This document shows positions 24,978 to 33,646 of a stretch of 64,000 nt of DNA, piece after piece. The position numbers were made by a program, and so were the translations under genes. This DNA comes from Streptomyces sp. CC0208 (GTDB lineage: Bacteria; Actinomycetota; Actinomycetes; Streptomycetales; Streptomycetaceae), in assembly GCF_003443735.1 (NCBI RefSeq), contig NZ_CP031969.1:8370001-8434000 (forward strand), read 5' to 3'. Numbering within the stretch: position 1 is the stretch's first letter; each line of letters starts with the position of its first letter. A model generated the notes under the pieces. That model did not search any database and had not been told where the DNA came from. It was given only the letters and a program-made list of their open reading frames with translations.

Positions 24978-26756
24978 ATGCGCAAGTCCATCGCGACCGT
25001 CTGCCTCAGCGGCACCCTCACCGAGAAACTGACGGCCGCCGCACGGGCCGGCTTCGACGGCGTCGAGATCTTCGAGAACGACCTCCTCGCCAGCCCCCTC
25101 GCCCCCGAGGAGATCGCCGCCCGCACTGCCGACCTGGGCCTGCGCATCGACCTCTACCAGCCCATGCGGGACATCGAGGCCGTCCCTGAGGAGCTCTTCG
25201 CCCGCAACCTGAGGCGTGCCCGGCACAAGTTCGAGCTGATGCGCAGGCTCGGCGCCGACACCGTCCTCGTCTGTTCCAGCGTCTGCGAGCAGGCCGTGGA
25301 CGACGACGCCCTCGCGGCCGAGCAACTGGGCCGACTCGCCGACCTGGCCCAGGAGTCCGGCATCCGGGTGGCCTACGAGGCACTGGCGTGGGGACGGCAC
25401 GTCAGCACGTACGACCATGCCTGGCGGATCGTCGAGGCCGCGGACCATCCGGCGCTCGGCACCTGCCTGGACAGCTTCCACATCCTCTCCAGGGGCTCCG
25501 ATCCCAAGGGCGTCGAGGACATCCCCGGCGACAAGATCTTCTTCCTCCAGCTCGCGGACGCCCCGCTCATGGCCATGGACGTCCTGCAGTGGAGCCGCCA
25601 CTACCGCTGCTTCCCCGGTCAGGGCGGATTCGACGTCGCCGGACTCCTGCGGCACGTCCTGAACGCCGGATACGACGGCCCGCTGTCCCTGGAGGTCTTC
25701 AACGACGTCTTCCGCCAGGCGGACGCGGGCCGCACGGCCCTGGACGGAATGCGCTCCCTGCTCGCCCTGGAGGAGAACGCCGGAGTATCCCCGCTTCCGG
25801 CCCCGGTGATCCCCTCGGGCGTCGCCTTCGCCGAACTCGCCACCAGCGACCCCGAACCCGTCGGCGAACTCCTCACGGCTCTCGGCTTCACCCGCACCGC
25901 CCGCCATCACGGCAAGCCGGTCGACCTCTGGGCACAGGGCGAGGCCCGCGTCCTGGTCAACGCGGGCACCGTCGGCCGCCGTACCGACACCACCCTGGCC
26001 GCCGTAGGACTGGAGACAGCGGATCCGGCCGCCTCCGCGCGACGGGCGGAAGCCCTGCTCGCGCCCGCCCTGCCCAAGCACCGCACCGCCCAGGACGTCC
26101 CGCTGGAGTCGATCGCGGCCCCGGACGGCACCGAAGTACTGTTCTGTGCCACCGGTCGGCCCGAACTCCCCAGCTGGACCGACGACTTCGCGGCCACGGC
26201 CGAGAGCGCGGGCGCGACCGCCCTCACCATCGACCACCTCGCGCTGACCCAGCCCTGGCACCACTTCGACGAGTCCGTGCTCTTCCACCGCACGGTGCTG
26301 GGCCTCAGCCCGCACGACACCGTCGAGCTCGCCGACCCCTACGGCCTGTTCCGCAGCCGTGCCCTGTCCGCCCCCTCCGACGGGCCCCGGCTGGTCCTCA
26401 ACCTCGCGCCCAGTCCTGAGGAGGGCGGTGAGACACGGGCCAGGCACGTGGCGTTCGCCGTCGACGACATCGTCGCCGCCGTCCACCGCTTCCGGGCGGC
26501 CGGGGCAGCGCTGCTGCGCGTCCCGGCGAACTACTACGACGACCTGGAGGCCCGTTTCGACTTCGCCGAGGGGGAGTTGGAGACGTATCGCGAGCTCGGC
26601 ATCCTCTACGACCGCGACGAGCGGGGCGGCGAGTTCCGGCACTGCTACACCGAGACCGTCGGCCACGTCTTCTTCGAGTTCGTGCAGCGATCCGGCGGCT
26701 ACGCCGGGTTCGGAGCGGCCAACGCGCCCATCCGGCTGGCCGCGCAGCGCAGGTAG
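24978..26756 (+). CDS. quiC: 3-dehydroshikimate dehydratase, QuiC-like (sugar-isomerase plus HPPD-like domains)
   Basis: The product has 592 residues. Residues 1-270 form a xylose-isomerase-like TIM barrel (SIATVCLSGTLTEKLTAAARAGFDGVEIFENDL, EALAWGRHVSTYDHAW, LDSFHILSRGSDP, LQLADAP), carrying the metal ligands Glu, Asp, His and Glu. Residues 290-590 resemble 4-hydroxyphenylpyruvate dioxygenase (TIDHLALTQP, ARHVAFAVDDI, YTETVGHVFFEFVQR). This fused architecture is typical of bacterial QuiC, which converts 3-dehydroshikimate to protocatechuate. ATG at 24978 follows AGGAGCG. Control by the divergent IclR protein is likely. Confidence 0.88.
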   Translation: MRKSIATVCLSGTLTEKLTAAARAGFDGVEIFENDLLASPLAPEEIAARTADLGLRIDLYQPMRDIEAVPEELFARNLRRARHKFELMRRLGADTVLVCSSVCEQAVDDDALAAEQLGRLADLAQESGIRVAYEALAWGRHVSTYDHAWRIVEAADHPALGTCLDSFHILSRGSDPKGVEDIPGDKIFFLQLADAPLMAMDVLQWSRHYRCFPGQGGFDVAGLLRHVLNAGYDGPLSLEVFNDVFRQADAGRTALDGMRSLLALEENAGVSPLPAPVIPSGVAFAELATSDPEPVGELLTALGFTRTARHHGKPVDLWAQGEARVLVNAGTVGRRTDTTLAAVGLETADPAASARRAEALLAPALPKHRTAQDVPLESIAAPDGTEVLFCATGRPELPSWTDDFAATAESAGATALTIDHLALTQPWHHFDESVLFHRTVLGLSPHDTVELADPYGLFRSRALSAPSDGPRLVLNLAPSPEEGGETRARHVAFAVDDIVAAVHRFRAAGAALLRVPANYYDDLEARFDFAEGELETYRELGILYDRDERGGEFRHCYTETVGHVFFEFVQRSGGYAGFGAANAPIRLAAQRR

Positions 26757-26810
26757 GAGTTCGGGAAGCGCCTTCAGGGGGGCGGGCCGGAGGTGTGTCA
26801 TCATCCGCCG

Positions 26811-27716
26811 ATGACCTCCGAAACGATCACCGCTGACGCGGCAGGCACCTGGACCCTCGGTGATCTCACCGTCAACCGCGTCGGCTTCGGCGCGATGCGG
26901 CTGACCGGCAGCGCGGCCTTCCACCTGGGCGCCCCGAGCGACCGGAAGCGGTCGATCGCCGTACTGCGCAGGGCGATGGAGCTCGGCGTCAACCACATCG
27001 ACACCGCGGCCTTCTACTTCTCCTCGCTGCGCTCCGCCAACGAGCTCATCAACAGCGCGCTGTCCCCGTACTCCGACGACCTCGTCATCGTCACCAAGGT
27101 CGGGCCGTTCCGTGACTACTCGGGGGAGTGGGCCACTTCGGCCCGCCCGGACGACCTGCGCGGCCATGTCGAGGAGAACCTGCGGCAGTTGGGCCGCGAC
27201 CACCTGGACGTCGTGAACCTGCGGCGGATGCGCCAGGACTCGATCGCCGAGCACTTCGGGGCCCTGGCCGAACTGCGCGAGGAGGGCCTGATCCGGCATC
27301 TCGGCGTGTCGGACGTCGAGCCCCGCCACCTCGCCGAGGCACAGGCGATCGCACCGGTGGTGTGTGTGCAGAACCGGTTCGGGCTCGACTCCCGCAACCC
27401 CGGCACCAACGAGATCCTGCGGATCTGCGGCGAACAGGGCATCGCGTTCGTGCCGTTCTTCGCCATCGCGGGCGAGGGCGGCTCCCACGGTGCCACCGAC
27501 GGCCACGACGAGGAGGTCCTGGCCGTCGCGCGGGCGCACGGCGCGACTCCCGCGCAGGTCCGGCTCGCCTGGACCCTGGCCCAGGGCCCGCACGTCCTCG
27601 CCATCCCCGGCACCGGCAACCCCGACCACCTCGCCGAGAACATCGCGGCGGGCGCCCTCCGGCTCACCGACCAGGAACGGGACATGCTCGACTCACTGCG
27701 TCAGAAAGCCGGTTGA
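26811..27716 (+). CDS. Aldo/keto reductase with His replaced by Asn in the tetrad
   Basis: The product has 301 residues. The NADPH-binding TIM barrel shows HIDTAAFYF (Asp and Tyr), VTKVG (Lys) and VVNLRRMRQD, where the canonical catalytic His is Asn. LTVNRVGFGAMRLTG and IPGTGNPDHLAENIAAGAL are the usual ends. The Asn variant is found in YdbC-like reductases. It follows quiC by 54 bases on the same strand. A role in aromatic or quinate metabolism is inference from position. Confidence 0.88.
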   Translation: MTSETITADAAGTWTLGDLTVNRVGFGAMRLTGSAAFHLGAPSDRKRSIAVLRRAMELGVNHIDTAAFYFSSLRSANELINSALSPYSDDLVIVTKVGPFRDYSGEWATSARPDDLRGHVEENLRQLGRDHLDVVNLRRMRQDSIAEHFGALAELREEGLIRHLGVSDVEPRHLAEAQAIAPVVCVQNRFGLDSRNPGTNEILRICGEQGIAFVPFFAIAGEGGSHGATDGHDEEVLAVARAHGATPAQVRLAWTLAQGPHVLAIPGTGNPDHLAENIAAGALRLTDQERDMLDSLRQKAG

Positions 27717-27729
27717 AAGGTCAGACGAC

Positions 27730-28176
27730 CTACACGCCGTCCTCCATGACATGCCGCCCACGCATCTCGTGCACGCCGTTGAGGGCCTGCACGGTGTGCG
27801 GGCGCACCTGGAAGAACGCGTAGGAGGCGCTGTCCTCACGCGGATCCCAGCCCGTCTTCGCCCGGAAAGCCTCGATCGCCGCGGCCGGCACGTCCGTCCC
27901 GCCGTAGGTCCGCACCTCCCCGTCGATGAGCACGACGTCCTGCGTGTCCCCGAAGGCCAGCCGGGTGCGGCCGCCGTCGCGCAGGTTGCGGCCCGTGGGA
28001 TTGGTGATCCTGGTGGACAGCCAGACCGACTCCCCGTCCCAGACGAACCACAGCGCGACCAGACACGGCAGCCCGTCGGCATCCGCCGAGGCCACCCAGA
28101 TGTCCCTCTCCCGCTCCAGACGGGCCAGTACGTCCCGCTTGCGCTCCACGGCGGTCCGGCTCTCGGTGATCGTCAT
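27730..28176 (-). CDS. Pyridoxamine-phosphate-oxidase-like split-barrel protein
   Basis: The product has 148 residues. WVASADADGLPCLVALWFVWDGESVWLST opens the barrel in key pieces, followed by TNPTGRNLRDGGRTRLAFG and a C-terminal FFQVRPHTVQALNG. It belongs to the flavin or F420 split-barrel superfamily and differs clearly from the protein encoded at 23.5 kb. ATG at 28176 is chosen; a GTG at 28197 would add seven residues. No ribosome binding site is visible. It is convergent with the aldo/keto reductase. Confidence 0.82.
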   Translation of the reverse strand: MTITESRTAVERKRDVLARLERERDIWVASADADGLPCLVALWFVWDGESVWLSTRITNPTGRNLRDGGRTRLAFGDTQDVVLIDGEVRTYGGTDVPAAAIEAFRAKTGWDPREDSASYAFFQVRPHTVQALNGVHEMRGRHVMEDGV

Positions 28177-29028
28177 GACCGGGACGCTACCGCCCACCTC
28201 TCCCCGCCGCCTCGGTCCGTGGCCCTACGACCACGGACCGAGGCGCGGACCCATCCTGGATCCGTACGGCGGACCATGCCGACGGCCACCCTCGGCGCAT
28301 ACGCGGTTAGGCGGCGGGGCCGGACGGCGGCCCCGGGAGCCCCGAGCGGCTGCACGCCCCAGGGGCGGTCGTCCGCCGCGCAGGGCCCACGGCAGGTCTC
28401 TCGCCACCTGTCGTCCAGCCCCGCAGGGGTCCGTCCGGCGTCGAGGCTCTACGTGCCCGTCGAGCCCCGGGCGTGTGCTGCGGACCATGCCGACGGCCGC
28501 CCTCGGCGCATACGCGGTTAGGCGGCGGGGCCGGACGGCGGCCCCGGGAGCCCCGAGCGGCTGCACGCCCCAGGGGCGGTCGTCCGCCGCGCAGGGGCCC
28601 ACGGCAGGTCTCTCGCCACCTGCCGCCCAGCCCCGCGGGCGCCCGCAACCGTGCGGTTCCCCTGCGGACCAGGCCGACGTCGAGGGCTTGACGTGCGTAC
28701 CGAGGCGCGTCCGGGTTGTCGTAACCGTCCCCGGCAAGGCCCGCCGCGCAGCTGTCGAGCACACGGCCGCCTTCTCCACGCGGCCGGCAGTGCCTCGCAG
28801 GCGCCGGCAGCCCCGGCGGCCCATCCGGCCGACCATGTCGGCAATGAAGCCCTGACGTGCCCAACGAGGTCCCCGGCCGGGCTTGCCGTCGCCGCCCGAC
28901 AAGGCCCCGCCGCCGTGGCGCGCAGGGGAGCCCCGCTCACCTGCGCCGACAGGCCACCCCTGCTCGCGGCCGACCCGCTCCGCCACGCGGTACGCGTCAT
29001 GCCTCCGGCCCGATCCGCAGGGCAGGCC
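28177..29028. other. 850-base interval without a protein gene
   Basis: No frame here looks like protein on either strand; the long frames merely translate repeated GC-rich DNA. The interval holds the two-copy tandem repeat listed separately. More degenerate relatives of its edges lie near 28662-28703 and 28832-28869, where GGACCA..CCGAC and TGACGTGC recur. The remainder, 28870-29028, shows nothing I can name. Confidence 0.6.
28271..28622. repeat. Tandem non-coding repeat, period 211 bases
   Basis: Copy 1 is 28271-28410 and copy 2 is 28482-28622. They start GGACCATGCCGACGGCC and end CTCGCCACCTG. They differ by one substitution near the start and one inserted G. Similarity fades over the next 15-20 bases. 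Each copy contains two hairpins: CGGGGCC/GGCCCCG and GGCGG-TCGT-CCGCC. The near identity suggests a recent duplication. Confidence 0.85.
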
Positions 29029-29739
29029 CTACCCCAGCCGTTCGTGCAGGAAGGGCACGGTCCTCTCCCAGGCGCGGGTGGCGGACTCGGGGTCGTGGGC
29101 CTCGGGGCGGCCGTCGTTGAAGAAGGCGTGGTTCGCCGGGTACAGGCGCAGGTCCGGGGTGATTCCGGACTGCTCGTGGACGGCCTCGCGCAGGGCGTCG
29201 AGGCTTTCGGCCGGGATGCTCTGGTCGAGTTCGCCGTAGTGGCCCAGGATCTCCGCCCTGAGGTGGGAGAAGTCGGGCAACTCGCCCTGGATCACGCCGT
29301 AGAACGGCACCGCGGCGCTCACCCGCGGGTCCGCCGCCGCAAGGTACAGGACGAATCCGCCGCCCATGCAGAAGCCGACCGCGCCCACGGTGTCCGAGGT
29401 GACCTCGTCCAGCGACAGCAGGTGGTCGACCGCGCCGGACAGCAGCTCCACGCCCCGCGCGACCGGCAGCGCCTGCATCATCCGCAGGGCCTCCGCGCTC
29501 TCGTGGGCGACATTGCCGCCGTACAGGTCGGGAGCGAGCGCGACGAAGCCCTCCGCCGCCAGCCGGTCGGCGACGTCGGCGATGTGGTCGGTCAGACCCC
29601 ACCACTCCTGGATCACGATGACCCCCGGCCCGCTCCCGGACGGCGGCAGCGCCAGATAGCCGTGCGCGGTGGTGCCGCCGCTCGGGAAGGTGACGTTCTG
29701 GTGGGCGGGTGCTCCGGTCGACTTCGGCAGTTCGGCCAT
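29029..29739 (-). CDS. Dienelactone hydrolase family protein
   Basis: The product has 236 residues. VIVIQEWWGLTDHIADVADRLA is the family start, GFCMGGGFVLYLAA holds the nucleophilic cysteine, HYGELDQSIP the aspartate and ANHAFFND the histidine. Classical enzymes open dienelactone in chloroaromatic degradation; many actinobacterial members have other substrates. ATG at 29739 follows AGGAG. Upstream in-frame sequence is not protein-like. Confidence 0.92.
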   Translation of the reverse strand: MAELPKSTGAPAHQNVTFPSGGTTAHGYLALPPSGSGPGVIVIQEWWGLTDHIADVADRLAAEGFVALAPDLYGGNVAHESAEALRMMQALPVARGVELLSGAVDHLLSLDEVTSDTVGAVGFCMGGGFVLYLAAADPRVSAAVPFYGVIQGELPDFSHLRAEILGHYGELDQSIPAESLDALREAVHEQSGITPDLRLYPANHAFFNDGRPEAHDPESATRAWERTVPFLHERLG

Positions 29740-29917
29740 GGTGCTCGACTCCTGTGCGGTCCGGCGGAAGGGGGCGCCGGAGCCGTGACCCCGGCGGTGA
29801 TCACCAGCCTGCCACGCACGGTACGGCCCGACGACAGGTGCCCCCGGGGACCGGACTGGCGCCGCCGAAGTTTTACGTATAACCTCTCCCGTCAACCACC
29901 CGTCCCGAGAGGCTCCG

Positions 29918-30310
29918 ATGAGACGCGTCGCCCTGGTCACCCTCGTCGTCGACGACTACGACGAGGCGATCCGCTTCTACACCGAAGCCCTCGGCTTCCG
30001 GCTCGTCGAGGACGCCCCCCGCCCCGACGGCTCCCGCTGGGTCGTCGTTCGGCCGGACGAGCGCGAGGGCGGCACCGACCTGCTGCTCGCCCGCGCCAAG
30101 GACGAGGCCCAGCAGGGCCGGGTGGGCAACCAGACCGGCGGCCGCGTCGGCTTCTTCCTGCACACCGACGACTTCGCCGGCGACCACGCCCGCATGCTCG
30201 CCGCGGGCGTGACCTTCCTGGAGGAGCCCCGCCACGAGCCCTACGGCTCGGTCGCCGTCTTCCAGGACCTCTACGGAAACCGCTGGGACCTGCTCCAGCC
30301 CGCCGACTGA
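29918..30310 (+). CDS. VOC (glyoxalase/bleomycin resistance) family protein
   Basis: The product has 130 residues with two beta-alpha-beta-beta-beta units: MRRVALVTLVVDDYDEAIRFYTEALGF and GGRVGFFLHTDDFAGDHARML, ending QDLYGNRWDLLQP. The C-terminal Glu/Gln-type metal ligand region is altered (VFQDLYGN). Function is unknown. ATG at 29918 follows GAGAGG. A TATAAC within TTTTACGTATAACC (about 29871-29884) is a good -10 candidate. Adenosine deaminase follows 43 bases later on the same strand. Confidence 0.85.
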   Translation: MRRVALVTLVVDDYDEAIRFYTEALGFRLVEDAPRPDGSRWVVVRPDEREGGTDLLLARAKDEAQQGRVGNQTGGRVGFFLHTDDFAGDHARMLAAGVTFLEEPRHEPYGSVAVFQDLYGNRWDLLQPAD

Positions 30311-30353
30311 CCCTCCCCGCCACCCCGTTCGACGTTCGAAGAAAGACCTCGCC

Positions 30354-31433
30354 ATGACCGCTACGCGCGTAGACGCCGACCTGATCCGCCGCCTCCCCAA
30401 GGCCGTCCTGCACGACCACCTCGACGGCGGCCTGCGCCCCGCCACCGTGGTGGAGCTCGCGGCCGAGGTCGGCCACACCCTGCCCACCACCGACCCGGAC
30501 GAGCTCGCCGCCTGGTACTTCGAGGCCGCCAACTCCGGCGACCTGGTGCGCTACATAGCCACCTTCGAGCACACCCTCGCCGTCATGCAGACCCGCGAGG
30601 GCCTGCTGCGCACGGCCGAGGAGTACGTCCTCGACCTGGCCGCCGACGGCGTCGTGTACGGCGAGGTGCGCTACGCCCCCGAGCTGAACACCAACGGCGG
30701 ACTGGCCATGGCCGAGGTCGTCGAGACCGTCCAGGAGGGCCTGGCCGCCGGCATGGCGAAGGCCGCCGCCGCGGGCACCCCGGTGCGTGTCGGCACCCTG
30801 CTGTGCGGAATGCGGATGTTCGACCGGGTGCGCGAGGCCGCCGACCTGGCCGTGGCCTTCCGGGACGCCGGTGTCGTCGGCTTCGACATCGCGGGCGCGG
30901 AGGACGGCTTCCCGGCCGCCGACCACCTGGACGCCTTCGAGTACCTGCGCCGCGAGAGCGTGCCCTTCACGATCCACGCCGGTGAGGCCCACGGCCTGCC
31001 CAGCATCCACCAGGCCGTGCAGGTGTGCGGCGCCCAGCGTCTCGGCCACGGCGTACGGATCACCGAGGACATCCCCGACCTCGCGGGGGGCAAGCTCGGC
31101 CGGCTCGCCGGCTGGGTCCGGGACCGCCGTATCGCCCTGGAGATGTGCCCGACCTCCAACCTCCAGACCGGCGCGGCCACCTCGATCGCCGAGCACCCGA
31201 TCACGGCTCTGAAGGACCTCGGCTTCCGGGTCACCCTCAACACCGACAACCGGCTGGTGTCGGGGACGACGATGACCCGGGAGATGTCCCTGCTGGTCGA
31301 GGAGGCGGGCTGGACGGTCGAGGACCTGCGCACAGTCACGGTGAACGCTCTCAAGAGCGCCTTCATCCCGTTCGACGAGCGCAAGGCCCTCATCGAGGAC
31401 GTCGTCCTGCCGGGCTACGACGCCGCGCTCTGA
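30354..31433 (+). CDS. add: Adenosine deaminase
   Basis: The product has 359 residues. The zinc ligands are in LHDHLDGGLRP (H-x-H), HAGEAHG (His with catalytic Glu nearby) and LNTDN (Asp); LGHGVRITED holds the catalytic His. EMCPTSNLQTGA is conserved in purine deaminases. It deaminates adenosine or deoxyadenosine to inosine in purine salvage. Asp between the two zinc histidines, where most relatives have Val, Cys or Lys, is a small oddity. ATG at 30354 follows GAAGAAAG. Confidence 0.93.
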   Translation: MTATRVDADLIRRLPKAVLHDHLDGGLRPATVVELAAEVGHTLPTTDPDELAAWYFEAANSGDLVRYIATFEHTLAVMQTREGLLRTAEEYVLDLAADGVVYGEVRYAPELNTNGGLAMAEVVETVQEGLAAGMAKAAAAGTPVRVGTLLCGMRMFDRVREAADLAVAFRDAGVVGFDIAGAEDGFPAADHLDAFEYLRRESVPFTIHAGEAHGLPSIHQAVQVCGAQRLGHGVRITEDIPDLAGGKLGRLAGWVRDRRIALEMCPTSNLQTGAATSIAEHPITALKDLGFRVTLNTDNRLVSGTTMTREMSLLVEEAGWTVEDLRTVTVNALKSAFIPFDERKALIEDVVLPGYDAAL

Positions 31434-31930
31434 AGCAGACCCCGTAGATAGGCGGCCTGTCCGACGTGCTGCAGATCGTCGGACAGGACGCTGACCAGTC
31501 GCACCCCCAGGGTGACCGGCGGATCCCAGTTCTCGTCCACGACGCGCTCCAGGTCCCCGGCCGACAGGCCGCGCAGGGCTTCGAGACTCTGCGTGTGCAC
31601 GGCGTCGTAGTAGCCGGTGAGCAGGTCCGCGGAGTCGACCCGCACCTTGGCGACCTGTGCGGAGGTGTGGCCGTAGCCGATGTCACGCGGCTTCAGGTCG
31701 AGGCCGAACCGCTTCTCCCAGTCCTGTGTGAGCCACACCTGGTCGAGGCCGAAGGCGCCGGCGACATGGTCGTCCTGGACGCGGGTGAGATGCCAGACCA
31801 GCCAGGCGAGGGAGTTGGCGTCGGGGCCGGGACGGTGGTTGAGGTCGTCGGGGCCCAGGCCTTCGACGGCGGCGTGGACTTCTTCCTGGATGCGGCTGTA
31901 GCCGTCGATGAGGATGTCCTTTGCATGCAT
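31415..31930 (-). CDS. DinB-like / DUF664 protein
   Basis: The product has 171 residues in a predicted four-helix bundle. HRPGPDANSLAWLVWHLTRVQDDH carries the first metal histidines in its WHLTRVQDDH end, and LQHVGQAAYLRG the later one. DinB-type proteins are metal-dependent and some use mycothiol as thiol donor in actinobacteria. ATG at 31930 follows GGTGGATG; ATG at 31942 would add four residues. Its 3' end overlaps that of adenosine deaminase by 19 bases. Confidence 0.85.
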   Translation of the reverse strand: MHAKDILIDGYSRIQEEVHAAVEGLGPDDLNHRPGPDANSLAWLVWHLTRVQDDHVAGAFGLDQVWLTQDWEKRFGLDLKPRDIGYGHTSAQVAKVRVDSADLLTGYYDAVHTQSLEALRGLSAGDLERVVDENWDPPVTLGVRLVSVLSDDLQHVGQAAYLRGLLQSAAS

Positions 31931-31958
31931 GACATCCACCATCGCGCATCGCGCCGCG

Positions 31959-33518
31959 TCAGGCGTCGGGAATCCAGCTCCCGTGGAAGCCCAGGGGCAC
32001 CCGTCCCGGCAGATGGATCCGGGCCACCGGCTCGCCCGTGAAGTCCTGGGCCGCGAGAATCACCAGGTCCGAGGCCCCGCGCTCGGGGTTGTGGACATAC
32101 GCGATCGCGTACCCGTCGTCCTCGGCGGCCCTGGGGTCGCAGGGGTCGGACGGCACGAACACGGCCTCGCTCGCCGCCGCCCCCCGGGGCAGCCGGTGCA
32201 CCTGCGAGGTGCCCCTCAGCAGATCGTGCTTGATGAGCGCGTTGCTGAACGCCCGGTCGGGAGGCGGGTTGCCGTCGACCGCCTGATAGGCCACCGCCAT
32301 CTCGGCGGCCGCCGCCGAGTAGCCGTAGCGGTGTCGGCGGGACACCAGACCCTCGTTGACCCGCGGGAACTCCTGCGGGCGGTCGTCGAGGGTCCGGACC
32401 CGCACCCGCCCCTGCCGCAGGTCCACCGTCCACCGGTCGAGCCGTGGGGTGCCCGCCCCGTACGGCCCGCCCGAGCCGTTGCCCGCCACGAGGAAGGGTG
32501 CGTCGAAGTTGGTCGTGTCGATGACCAGGTTCGGGCCCTCCTCGTACGCGTTGAGGGTGTGCGAGTAGTAGACCGGGTCCACCTCGAACCAGCGGACCGC
32601 ACCGCCCTTGCGTGGCAGTACACCGATCCGCGCCGGATGCCGGTCGTTCCAGACGTACGGCACGATGTCGCCGCGCTCGGCGCCCGCCGGGTCGAAGGTG
32701 ACCGGCATGTCGAGGATGATCACGTACCGCTCGGTGAGCGCGAAGTCATGGATCATCGGGGCGTCGGTCACCGGGATCCGCGTGCTGCGCGAGACGCGTC
32801 CCGCCGGGTCCACGACCAGGTGCCGCACATGGTCCCAGGTCGGGTAGTAGGCGATCGCGTGCAGCTCGCCGGCGTGGACGTCGAACTTGGTGTGCGCGGT
32901 GAACGCGCCCTCCAGGGTGCCCCGGAAGTCGTAGGTGCCCACGGTGTTCAGCTCGTCGTCGAGCTCGTACGGCAGAGGTCCGCTCTCCTGGAGCGCCAGG
33001 ATGCGTCCCCGGTGGGGGATCACATGGGTGTTGCACGGGAAGTCGTCCGGCGGCACCGGACCCGGGTAGGGCTCGCCGAGTTTCTTCGCCACCTGGGAGG
33101 AGCGAACCCAGCGGTTGCGGTACCACTCGGCGCGTCCCTCGCCCAGCCGGACGCCGTGCACCATGCCGTCGCCGAGCATCCAGTGGTGGGCTCGGGGGTC
33201 CTCCAGGCCCAGCACATTGGGGCCGGTGCGCAGATAGCGGCCGTTCAGCTCGCGCGGGACCCGCCCGGTGACCGGCAGGTCGAAGGCCGTCAGTTCCTCG
33301 GTGACCGGCTTGAAGGCCCCCTCCAGAAAGGGGAAGTGGCGCGTCGGCGCCGGGCGGGGCACCGCGGAGGCGGGTCCCGCGCCCACTCCCGTGCCGGCCA
33401 GTCCGCCCGCGGCCGCGACCGCCGCCGCGCCACGCAGCACGTTCCGGCGGGTGGGGTTCGTCGTCCGTGCGGGGTGCGTCGTCTGTGCGGGGTTCGTCGT
33501 CTGTGTGGAGTCCGTCAT
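31959..33518 (-). CDS. Tat-exported carotenoid oxygenase family protein
   Basis: The product has 519 residues. A Thr/Pro-rich N-terminus precedes a Tat signal (PTRRNVLRGAAAVAAAGG). The oxygenase beta-propeller follows with RYLRTGPNVLG and the four iron histidines expected in NTHVIPH, TAHTKFD, IHDFALTERYVI and GFHGSWIP. These enzymes cleave carotenoids, stilbenes or lignin-like alkenes; export suggests an extracellular aromatic or apocarotenoid substrate. ATG at 33518 follows AGGAGCAGGG. It lies behind a LysR gene on the same strand. Confidence 0.92.
   Translation of the reverse strand: MTDSTQTTNPAQTTHPARTTNPTRRNVLRGAAAVAAAGGLAGTGVGAGPASAVPRPAPTRHFPFLEGAFKPVTEELTAFDLPVTGRVPRELNGRYLRTGPNVLGLEDPRAHHWMLGDGMVHGVRLGEGRAEWYRNRWVRSSQVAKKLGEPYPGPVPPDDFPCNTHVIPHRGRILALQESGPLPYELDDELNTVGTYDFRGTLEGAFTAHTKFDVHAGELHAIAYYPTWDHVRHLVVDPAGRVSRSTRIPVTDAPMIHDFALTERYVIILDMPVTFDPAGAERGDIVPYVWNDRHPARIGVLPRKGGAVRWFEVDPVYYSHTLNAYEEGPNLVIDTTNFDAPFLVAGNGSGGPYGAGTPRLDRWTVDLRQGRVRVRTLDDRPQEFPRVNEGLVSRRHRYGYSAAAAEMAVAYQAVDGNPPPDRAFSNALIKHDLLRGTSQVHRLPRGAAASEAVFVPSDPCDPRAAEDDGYAIAYVHNPERGASDLVILAAQDFTGEPVARIHLPGRVPLGFHGSWIPDA
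33454..33507 (-). repeat. Three 18-base tandem repeats inside the carotenoid oxygenase start
   Basis: Units at 33454-33471, 33472-33489 and 33490-33507 differ by one or two bases each. On the coding strand they encode a Thr-Thr-(Asn/His)-Pro-Ala-(Gln/Arg)-like hexapeptide before the Tat motif. In-frame gain or loss would only lengthen the leader. Confidence 0.8.
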
Positions 33519-33646
33519 CTTCCCTGCTCCTGACCGCGGTTGTCATCGGGGACGGTCATGAGTCTGGGGTGTGCGGCGGGTCGGGTCAGGAGGGGTGGAC
33601 CCCGTCCTGGGGGTGGTGCCAGGCCCCCTCTTTCGCGCGGGGCGGC

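Noticed and set aside
24966..27629. Very long antisense reading frames, for example here, at 5548-8562 and at 36977-39907 on the minus strand
   Set aside because: They lie opposite well-recognised genes, consist of low-complexity Arg/Gly/Ala/Val-rich sequence and reflect the lack of stop codons at high GC.
28225..28986. 253-codon minus-strand frame across the tandem repeat
   Set aside because: It simply translates duplicated GC-rich DNA. Both strands and several frames stay open equally, so there is no coding bias.
33454..33507. Three short repeats considered as a CRISPR-like array
   Set aside because: They are directly adjacent with no spacers, are in frame inside a coding sequence and no cas genes are present.
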